Part shown: one piece after another, positions 58,201 through 64,000 of the stretch
How the letters are laid out: each line of letters opens with the position of its first letter
How positions within the stretch are numbered: position 1 is the stretch's first letter
The notes under the pieces: generated by a model
The model's database searches: none
What the model was told of the DNA's origin: nothing
The model's input: only the letters and a program-made list of their open reading frames with translations
Program-made: the position numbers and the translations under genes
NCBI GenBank assembly: GCA_965116935.1
Contig: OZ220737.1
Span: forward strand, 558,001 to 622,000
Length of the DNA: 64,000 bases
Source of the DNA: VXYL01 sp965116935
GTDB taxonomy: Bacteria; Pseudomonadota; Gammaproteobacteria; Pseudomonadales; Azotimanducaceae
Reading direction: 5' to 3'

Positions 58201-59085
58201 TCAGTGTCCGCCGTTGGGCTTGTTCGGATCGTAGATCGGTTTGCCCATGGGCCGGGTTCGCAGGACGCCGTCCTGTAGCGCCCGCACACGCTCCCAGGCC
58301 GTCTCGACATACTCCGACACGATGTCGCACCCGTAAGCCCTCCTCCCGTGCTTCAGTGCGGCGATGACCGTCGAACCGACGCCCATATAAGGATCCAGCA
58401 CCGCATCGCCTGCATCCGTCATGGACAGCACCAGCCGTTCCACCAGTTCCACTGGAAACTGGCACGGATGGTCGGTCTTCTCGACGTGGTTGTTCTTGAC
58501 GTTGGGAAACTCCCACACATCGGTTGGGTTCTTCCCCTTGGGGTTGCCGGACAGCTCACCGGCGTTGGGGCCCTTGAAATGGCGCTTGGCGGGGTACTTC
58601 GAGGGAACGCGGATGGGGTCAAGGTGAAAGGTATAGCCATCGTCGCGTGTAAACCAATTGATGGTTTCGTAGCGCCCCGACAGACGGCGGGAGCAGTGCA
58701 GTCCATGCCCGAAATGCCAGACGATGCGATTGCGCAGCTTCAGGCCGTGGCGCTTGAACTCTGGGTACAGCAACGCATCCAAAGGCACCACCTCGCCCTT
58801 GTGAACGTGATTGCCCACCTGCCAGCAAAGGGATCCATGGGGATGCAGAAGCCGAACGCATTCGGCAATCACCGCCGCCTGGTCCGCCAGATAGCTTTCC
58901 AGCGGAGAGCGTGGCTCGTATTCCTTGCCAATGTTGTAGGGCGGCGAGGTGACGATGAGCTTCATCGACTCAGTCGGCAGCCGCGCGAGGAACGTGGCGT
59001 TGCTCTCGCAGCTCATCACCGGATCCGCGATGGCCTCGCCTTCAGGAACCAAAGGCATCGTCGCTTGGGGGTTGCTGTAAGTCAC
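58201..59085 (-). CDS. Site-specific DNA methyltransferase (beta class)
   Basis: 294 residues. VTSPPYNIGKEYE (motif IV, S-P-P-Y) near residue 47 precedes DPYMGVGSTVIAALKHGRRA (motif I, AdoMet binding) near residue 232. This order is typical of beta-class N4-cytosine or N6-adenine methylases. LHPHGSLCWQVGNHV and HFKGPNAGELSGNPKGKNPT lie between (target region). No cognate restriction enzyme is visible nearby. The start ATG 59085 lacks a strong ribosome site; ATG at MPLVPEGE is an alternative. Confidence 0.9.
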   Translation of the reverse strand: MTYSNPQATMPLVPEGEAIADPVMSCESNATFLARLPTESMKLIVTSPPYNIGKEYEPRSPLESYLADQAAVIAECVRLLHPHGSLCWQVGNHVHKGEVVPLDALLYPEFKRHGLKLRNRIVWHFGHGLHCSRRLSGRYETINWFTRDDGYTFHLDPIRVPSKYPAKRHFKGPNAGELSGNPKGKNPTDVWEFPNVKNNHVEKTDHPCQFPVELVERLVLSMTDAGDAVLDPYMGVGSTVIAALKHGRRAYGCDIVSEYVETAWERVRALQDGVLRTRPMGKPIYDPNKPNGGH

Positions 59086-59434
59086 CGAAGGCGTCCTTCG
59101 CTAGCCTGGATCAATTTACACGAACCGGCGTGGCGGGCGCTACTTTTTTGTCGGGCTTGGGCGACGAATACGAGCAAAGCGAGAAAGCCAGGGCGCCGCG
59201 AACCGGGGAGAGACATTTCCGATTGCGACGCCCTGGCTGGGGCGAACCGAACGACCCTTGGTAAGTCCATTACGCAAGGTCCGTGCCACGCCCATTCGGT
59301 TAGGGTTGCCGCCGCGTCGCTGCATCCGGCACGCGATCCTCAAGGCCTGTCGCCCTGTTTTGGTGCATTCGTTGCACCCGTAGGGAGCCCTTGGTACTAG
59401 TGCCTTGCGCAGCGGTTCCTCAAGCAGAACCCGA
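59086..59434. other. Gene-poor stretch
   Basis: About 350 bp between the methyltransferase and the small winged-helix-like gene. No convincing frame; upstream promoters for the minus-strand methyltransferase gene may be here. Confidence 0.45.
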
Positions 59435-59707
59435 CTACGCCAGCTTGCGCGCCTCCTCAATCGAGAACTCCGCCCCGTCGACCAAGCGCCAGATCGCGAA
59501 CTCTCGGTCGACCTCAATCAGCTCCATGCGCTCGAGCTTCGTGAACTCCCCCCGAATCTCCCACGCGCCGATGGGATGTTCCTCGTCGCGCAGATGCGAG
59601 GCGATATCGCCGGGACGGAAGTGCGTCGCACCTTCGCCCACCAGCGCCACCACAGCTTCAAAGACGGTACGAGTTCGCCGGGCGGCTTCGCCGGATCGGA
59701 GGCTCAC
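59435..59707 (-). CDS. Small winged-helix-like protein (tentative)
   Basis: 90 residues. VFEAVVALVGEGATHFRPGD, IASHLRDEEHPIGAWEIRGE, FTKLERMELIEVDREFAIWR: a helix-turn-helix-beta-wing layout, so DNA binding is suspected. The C-terminus ends in an acidic helix. No partner or operon. No family name can be given. Confidence 0.55.
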   Translation of the reverse strand: MSLRSGEAARRTRTVFEAVVALVGEGATHFRPGDIASHLRDEEHPIGAWEIRGEFTKLERMELIEVDREFAIWRLVDGAEFSIEEARKLA

Positions 59708-59892
59708 GGGATATCTAAGCGCCGGGGTTGCAAACGACGGGCGCGTTTTCTATCAGAAACCGGATCCGATTGCAGCAACGGCGAGCGAAACCTACGCCGT
59801 AAGGGAGCGCACCCGCCGCCCAGACGCACATCGCACCTCATCCGAAAGACCGACGCCCTCCAGCGCACAGAGCGGGGCACGCCGCTCGCGCG

Positions 59893-59945
59893 GGCGCGAC
59901 CCTCGGACGGAGGGCGTCTCGCCCTCCACGCGCTGCAAGGCGCAA
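59893..59945. repeat. REP-type palindrome (family A)
   Basis: GGAGGGCGTCTCGCCCTCC then ACGCGCTGCAAGGCGC, just after the Sel1 gene's stop. The rest of 59708-59952 has no gene. Confidence 0.75.
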
Positions 59946-59952
59946 GGTGACA

Positions 59953-61443
59953 TCACTCAACCCAAGCCTTCCCCCCTTGATACGCCTCCAAATGCGCCAG
60001 CAACTCCGCATCCGCCGCCGCCAGGCTCAGTGCAAGCCGCTGCGTGGCCACCGCTCCCTCGAAATCGCCCTGCGCCGCCTGCGCCGCGGCCAGCGTGTCC
60101 AGTGTGTTCGCATCGCGGCGCCGCAATACCGCCGATTCCGCCAGCGCCAGCGCCCGATGTGGGTCGCGCAAGGCGTCGTGCCGCGTCGTCGCGTAAATCC
60201 AGGCGGCAACATGCGCGGCCTCAACCACCCCGCCATCCGCTGCCGAAGCAAGCCACCGGAGCGCCTCCGCCACCACGCCCTCATCGTCATCGCCGCGCCC
60301 GTGCAAGAGCCGCCCCAACCGATACTGGCTATCCGCATGGCCCGCATCCGCCGCCCGTCGCAGCCAATGCTCCTCCTGCTCCGCATCCGCTGGCGTCCCC
60401 AACCCATGTCGGTAAAGGAACGCGAGCCCCGCGTAGGCCGACCTCTCCTTGGCCTCTGCCGCCGCCGAATAGAGCGCAAACGCCTGCGCGTGATCCGCCG
60501 CAATCCCCACATCCCCCAACAGAATGTGCGCCAAGGCCGACTGCGCCACCGCGTCGCCTTCGTCGGCAAGCACCCGAAAGCGCTCCGCTGCCGCCCGTGC
60601 GTCCGCTTCGCCAAGCTCCCCGTCCCGCAACATGAAGGCGATGGCCAGCCGAGCACCTTCATCCCCGGCTGCGGCGGCTTTCTCGTACCAATGCCGCGCC
60701 TGCGCCACATCCGGCTCGTCTGCAAAACCCGCCCGAAACGACCTGCCATAGGCCGCGAACGCCTCCACAACCCCGTGCTCCACCGCTGCCTGCCGCAGCC
60801 AATAGCGGGCGCGGGCGCGGTCGACCTCCGTCCCCCGCCCGTCCTGGTACGCAACACCCACGAACAGGCAAGCCGCCGCATGCCCGCCTCGCGCGGCCTT
60901 CAGCGCCAGCCGAAATGCCTGAAACGGATTGCGCGGCACCCCGAGCCCGCCATCATGCAGATGCGCGAGCGCCATCAACGACGCCGAATGGTTCGGATGA
61001 AACTCCACCGCCCGGCGATAGTCATGCCGGGCCGACACATGCAGCCCGGCCTCCGCATATCCATGACCGCGCAAGTAGAACGCCCGCGCCCGTTGCCGAG
61101 CGGTAATCCAGGGGTTGGACACGAGATCGTCCAAGTACGCCCGCGCCAGTTCATGCTCCCCGGCCTTGACCCACCCCGCAGCTGTCTCAAGCTGCTCCTG
61201 CGCCCGCGACCCTGGGTCAAGCGCCTCCGCGCCAAGCACTTGGCCCGCCACAAACGCGGAAAACACCAGCGCAAGCAGGAGCTCGAAACACCGGCGACCC
61301 CCTTGGGGGGCACATTTTTGGGGGGCAGGGCATCCTGCCCTGCCAACGCGCCGGAGGCGAGCCGTGGCCACTACACGAACCATTCGCCCCACCGTCAAGT
61401 CAGCGCGCTTGGGCCCCAGGAGGCACCGACGCAATGCCGCCAT
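59953..61443 (-). CDS. Secreted Sel1-repeat protein
   Basis: 496 residues at most. A signal-like segment (FELLLALVFSAFVAGQVLGA, near residue 57) is followed by Sel1 repeats: SLMALAHLHDGGLGVPRNPF, ACLFVGVAYQDGRGTEVDRA, KARHWYEKAAAAGDEGARLA, SAYAGLAFLYRHGLGTPADA, ADSQYRLGRLLHGRGDDDEG, about eight in all. Sel1 repeats act as protein-binding scaffolds, often periplasmic. The first 50 codons run through a family A palindrome, so the true start is probably after it (no ATG is available; GTG or TTG). Overlaps the TPR gene end by 44 nt if the first ATG is used. Confidence 0.75.
   Translation of the reverse strand: MAALRRCLLGPKRADLTVGRMVRVVATARLRRVGRAGCPAPQKCAPQGGRRCFELLLALVFSAFVAGQVLGAEALDPGSRAQEQLETAAGWVKAGEHELARAYLDDLVSNPWITARQRARAFYLRGHGYAEAGLHVSARHDYRRAVEFHPNHSASLMALAHLHDGGLGVPRNPFQAFRLALKAARGGHAAACLFVGVAYQDGRGTEVDRARARYWLRQAAVEHGVVEAFAAYGRSFRAGFADEPDVAQARHWYEKAAAAGDEGARLAIAFMLRDGELGEADARAAAERFRVLADEGDAVAQSALAHILLGDVGIAADHAQAFALYSAAAEAKERSAYAGLAFLYRHGLGTPADAEQEEHWLRRAADAGHADSQYRLGRLLHGRGDDDEGVVAEALRWLASAADGGVVEAAHVAAWIYATTRHDALRDPHRALALAESAVLRRRDANTLDTLAAAQAAQGDFEGAVATQRLALSLAAADAELLAHLEAYQGGKAWVE
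61312..61370. repeat. REP-type palindrome (family A) in the 5' part of the Sel1 frame
   Basis: GGGCAGGGCATCCTGCCCTG followed by ACGCGCCGGAGGCG, overlapping codons about 25-45 of the Sel1 reading frame. Confidence 0.7.
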
Positions 61444-62113
61444 CGGACCCTGCCAACTTCACGAGCCAGCGCTCCGCTTCCTCCACGCCTTGTTCCACGC
61501 CAACGGCGTCATAGAGCTCCCCCGCCTTCCGCCAAAGCTCCCTCGCCTCCTCAAACTCCCCAATATCCGCCTTGAGAATCGCCATCGGCCTCAGGGCATT
61601 TGCGAAATCCAGCACCGGCGGCACAGCCTCGCTCCGATAGAGACTCAGCGCTTCCTCATAGCACCGCTCCGCCACGACGGTTTCCCCAGCATGCCGCGCC
61701 ACATCGCCCAGATGCCGCACCGCATGAGCAAGCTGCATCGGATCCCCACATTCCCGCGCCGCCGCCACCGCCTCCTCATAAATCACCAACCGCGCCGCAG
61801 CATCGTGCTCCACATGCCCAAGCTTCCCAAGCGCAACAGAAAGCTCTCGCTTCGCATCAAGCTCGCGACAAATCGCGACTGCTTCCTCAAGCTCCCGCCG
61901 CACCCGCATCAAGACCAGCCCAATCTCCTTTTCGCTAGCCCCCGACTGAAACGCCTCATACCGCCGCCGCCAAGCCCGCTCGATCAGCGCCAACGCATCC
62001 TCAACCGTCTTCCCGGACACCACCAAACACCCATCTCGAAGGTGTCCAAAGCATCCTCTCCCCCGCCCTACAGCGCAACCGACCCCAGGGAACCTCCGAT
62101 CAGGTCGATGCAC
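61400..62113 (-). CDS. TPR-like helical repeat protein
   Basis: 237 residues from ATG 62113; an internal GTG near 62017 (VSGKTVEDALALIERAWRRR) may be the true start. Helix pairs of tetratricopeptide type: LSVALGKLGHVEHDAAARLV, LAHAVRHLGDVARHAGETVV, AERCYEEALSLYRSEAVPPV, FEEARELWRKAGELYDAVGV. Cytosolic scaffold, role unknown. Directly upstream of the Sel1 gene, same strand. Confidence 0.75.
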   Translation of the reverse strand: MHRPDRRFPGVGCAVGRGRGCFGHLRDGCLVVSGKTVEDALALIERAWRRRYEAFQSGASEKEIGLVLMRVRRELEEAVAICRELDAKRELSVALGKLGHVEHDAAARLVIYEEAVAAARECGDPMQLAHAVRHLGDVARHAGETVVAERCYEEALSLYRSEAVPPVLDFANALRPMAILKADIGEFEEARELWRKAGELYDAVGVEQGVEEAERWLVKLAGSDGGIASVPPGAQAR

Positions 62114-62252
62114 CTACGGAGGAATGAGCGGACCGGTTGCTTAGCCAAGAACATGGAGCGCGCATTTGGTTCCTGCCGGGACTCTCCGAGTCTGGCCAAA
62201 AAAAAGCAGGCGCGTGTTGATGCTGTTGTCACGGACGATGATCTCACCGCCA
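62068..62252 (-). pseudogene. Degraded toxin gene after the antitoxin (tentative)
   Basis: The first frame downstream of the antitoxin gives GGEIIVRDNSINTRLLFFG, similar to the start of PIN-domain toxins (IVVDNSVTLRWLL type), but stops after 38 codons. No catalytic acidic residues beyond the first Asp remain. Low confidence. Confidence 0.35.
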
Positions 62253-62516
62253 TCAGTCACGCCCTTCCTCCTGTATCCGGCGCAGTTCCTCGTGGCTGCC
62301 AGTTGCCCCGGTCGCGAGCTGACTAGCATGCAGCGCACGCAGCGCTTCCACCGCACGCGCCACGGCCTCCCTGTCGGTCGGGGCCTTGCGAATCTCCACC
62401 TGAGGCACGCCGTTGTTGGTGACGATGATCGTCTCCCCAGCCGCGGCTCGCCGGAACACCTCCGCCTGCTTCGTCTTGCACTCGTCCGCCGTGACCCGAA
62501 CCGCCTTGCTCACCAT
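62253..62516 (-). CDS. Phd/YefM-type antitoxin
   Basis: 87 residues. KAVRVTADECKTKQAEVFRR, AAAGETIIVTNNGVPQVEIR is the Phd/YefM DNA-binding fold; the C-terminal helix SHEELRRIQEEG would bind the toxin. Antitoxins of this type repress their own operon and block a PIN, Doc or RelE-type toxin. Only scraps of a toxin follow. Confidence 0.85.
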   Translation of the reverse strand: MVSKAVRVTADECKTKQAEVFRRAAAGETIIVTNNGVPQVEIRKAPTDREAVARAVEALRALHASQLATGATGSHEELRRIQEEGRD

Positions 62517-62735
62517 CGCCCCATCCTCCGACCAGAACGCAAGGCTAGTCCAAAATCACAGGCCGAAGTGTGGCGTCACGCCAGCTATCGGGAACCTGCC
62601 GATCAAGTCACTTGGCACAGCCCGCCTTGCAGCGCGTATCAGGCAAGGTGCCCGCCTCCAAAAGGCACACAGCCAACAGAGCCCAAAGTTCGCATTCCAC
62701 CCCCCAAACCTGCTACGCTCCCCCACGTTCATGAA
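62517..62735. other. Intergenic region with the tmRNA promoter
   Basis: A TTCGCA (-35-like) and TACGCT (-10-like) pair (62686, 62714) precedes ssrA. No gene. Confidence 0.5.
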
Positions 62736-63091
62736 GGGGGCGACTTGGCTTCGACGGCGGTCGCGAACTCCGACGTGCATGCCGAGAGGGTAGTGACTCT
62801 CGTTAATCAATCGCTGCAACTTTTTATAGTTGCCAACGACGAAAACTACGCGCTAGCGGCGTAAGCCGCTTGTCTCGGGAAGACGGCGCCCGCAACGGCG
62901 ACCCGAGGGCAAAGGCTTGCGGGATAGCGCCGCCGAGTGCCTCCGGCGGCGGCGCGAAACTTGAGGAGGCTCGCCCAGCCGCACCCCGACCGCCGGGTCG
63001 CCAACGGGCCAAAGCAATAGGCGGCTCTAAGCATGTAGAGCGAAAGACGGAGCACCGACGGACGCGGGTTCGATTCCCGCCGCCTCCACCA
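62736..63091 (+). ncRNA. ssrA: tmRNA (ssrA)
   Basis: 356 nt with encoded CCA. Acceptor GGGGGCG pairs with CGCCTCC; TTGGCTTCGACG after it, and GGTTCGATTCC T-arm at the end. Tag frame 62832-62864 encodes ANDENYALAA and stop. It rescues stalled ribosomes. The 3' end is a common integration site for genomic islands. Confidence 0.97.
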
Positions 63092-63219
63092 ACGCTGGCC
63101 GGCCGGTCCCGGCCAAATCCATCCCGACATCTCGCCCCACCTCCCCAGACGACCAGAGTCTGCACGCCTGTGCCGCCAGGCCCAATAGCCGAGCGGAGGG
63201 CGTATCGCATTCCCGCGGG

Positions 63220-63349
63220 CGTCATTCCCGGCCCTGCAGCCGCCAACTGCGCTGCCGCGCCGCGGTCGGCGAGGAGGCGCTCGCCGTAGCGGCTGACCAT
63301 CGCGGCGTTCTTCCAGCGAGGCCCAACGAAAGCGTCAATCTCGTACCCG
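63220..63349 (-). pseudogene. Integrase C-terminal scrap at the ssrA 3' end
   Basis: The minus strand reads YEIDAFVGPRWKNAAMVSRY, GERLLADRGAAAQLAA, similar to the tyrosine recombinase end (W-x-AMV-RY-E-L with active-site Tyr). The rest of the gene is absent. It sits 130 bp after the tmRNA gene, where integrases of ssrA-targeting islands normally lie. Confidence 0.6.
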
Positions 63350-63389
63350 CTTTGGCGGTTCCGTCCTACAGACCGCGCTTGATTTCCGT

Positions 63390-63492
63390 GCCACGGTGGC
63401 TCCACCCAAACGCATCCGAGCCGCCCCGTGCCGCAAGCACCGCAACGCCTGCGCCCGCTCCCACCCACGCGCCCCGCCGGCGGCGCTGTGCT
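63390..63492 (+). repeat. Uma2 cassette repeat (copy 3)
   Basis: CCACGGTGGCTCCACCCAAA to GTGCTAACGTCC, a loose copy of 4152-4295; the block before it (TTGGCGGTTCCGTCCTACAG) is also shared with 4110-4140. Confidence 0.65.
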
Positions 63493-63536
63493 AACGTCCT
63501 TGCATCCGGCCGGCCCAACGCCCAAGGAGAATCGCC

Positions 63537-64000
63537 ATGCCCTCCGAGCCGCTCCCGGCGCGCAAGCCGCGCCAGCCCGATGCGATGTCCGGTGCGCAGC
63601 AGTTCACGCAGCGAACTGCCGACGCGCCCGCAAGGGCGTGCGAGTACCCGGAGTCCGACGGTAAGCCGATGGCCGAATCCGAAACCCACGCGGAAGCCAT
63701 GGTAGACGTCACGCAGCCCCTCAAGGCGCGCTACGCCAACCGCGATGGCGTGCATGTCGGCGGCAACCTGATGATGTACTACGTGCCGGGGAACAAGCAC
63801 ACCAGCGTCTCCCCCGACGTGTTCGTCGCCTTCGGTCCCTCCCGCGAGCCGCTCCGCGACGTCTGGCTGACGTGGGAGGAGGGCAAGCTCGCAGACTTCG
63901 TGCTGGAGGTCGCGTCCAAGACCACCCACGGGAAGGACGAGGAGCGAAAGCGTCTCCTCTACCAGCGCCTCGGCGTCACCGAGTACTGGCAGCACGATCC
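63537..64000 (+). CDS. Uma2 family nuclease-like protein (partial, runs off the window)
   Basis: 154 residues visible. CAAGGAGAATCGCC before the ATG. A Pro-rich start contains a REP-derived stretch (QQFTQRTADAPARA, about residues 21-34). Then the Uma2 fold: NRDGVHVGGNLMMYYVPGNK, SPDVFVAFGPSRE, LADFVLEVASKTTHGKDEER, GVTEYWQHDP. Paralogue of the gene at 4337 with the same upstream module. The C-terminus lies outside. Confidence 0.85.
   Translation, partial: MPSEPLPARKPRQPDAMSGAQQFTQRTADAPARACEYPESDGKPMAESETHAEAMVDVTQPLKARYANRDGVHVGGNLMMYYVPGNKHTSVSPDVFVAFGPSREPLRDVWLTWEEGKLADFVLEVASKTTHGKDEERKRLLYQRLGVTEYWQHD

Overview
The window is a GC-rich chromosomal segment of a bacterium, most likely a gammaproteobacterium. 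The evidence is a classical 16S-tRNA-Ile-tRNA-Ala-23S-5S rRNA operon, a tmRNA tag ANDENYALAA, and housekeeping neighbourhoods familiar from gammaproteobacteria: birA-coaX beside a tRNA-Thr, tyrS divergent from an M23 peptidase-anmK pair, erpA next to a bactofilin, and an nrdR-ribD-nusB-thiL-pgpA run. The large share of broken genes, palindromic repeats, Uma2 and Rpn-type nucleases and insertion sequences resembles genomes of uncultivated or host-associated marine bacteria; that habitat is inference only.

Layout. 0.1-6.2 kb: a decayed three-gene nucleotide-related operon (RNase H-like/DUF429/P-loop kinase fusion; a PurA paralogue with a PurZ-like Ser at the catalytic Asp; a dCTP-deaminase-fold membrane protein). 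Its third gene is split by a 2.3-kb insertion bounded by two MITE-like copies and carrying a Uma2 nuclease gene. 6.2-12.8 kb: repeat-rich DNA and five tandem DUF1640-type coiled-coil membrane proteins, four sharing a copied upstream leader. 13.0-17.5 kb: Rpn-type nuclease genes (one apparently intact, two broken), a Tle1-like lipase gene with an internal stop, and an IS21 scrap. 17.6-19.5 kb: tRNA-Thr, coaX, birA. 19.9-26.7 kb: the rRNA operon on the minus strand; its 23S gene holds an 826-nt group I intron with a LAGLIDADG endonuclease at E. coli position 1951. 26.7-32.8 kb: tyrS, a PPC-like protein, M23 peptidase, anmK. 33.6-38.2 kb: RRM protein, broken NYN-LOTUS gene, truncated NERD gene, UDG-like protein and an integrase relic. 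38.4-39.8 kb: a complete IS4-type element. 39.9-40.9 kb: erpA and bactofilin. 41.2-44.7 kb: a two-gene module cut by an ISAs1-type element whose transposase carries a DruA-like (DUF4338) domain. 44.9-50.9 kb: ClC channel, hemJ, hemL, PfkB kinase, deacetylase-family protein, HIT protein. 51.1-52.0 kb: a second, catalytic-type dCTP deaminase gene with a frameshift. 52.2-57.8 kb: ettA, nrdR, ribD, nusB, thiL, pgpA, xseB. 57.9-62.5 kb: an orphan DNA methyltransferase, Sel1 and TPR proteins, and a Phd-type antitoxin. 62.7-64.0 kb: ssrA (tmRNA), an integrase scrap at its 3' end and a second Uma2 gene running off the window.

The core genes form compact, overlapping reading frames (ATGA junctions) and are intact. 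Nearly all disruptions lie in accessory genes. This pattern favours real gene decay driven by mobile elements and REP-type palindromes, although several single-base indels sit in short homopolymers and should be checked against reads. The strongest candidates for something new are the PurZ-like/Dcd-like operon, the DUF1640 array with its copied leader, the DruA-transposase fusion and the repeat-bounded Uma2 cassette.
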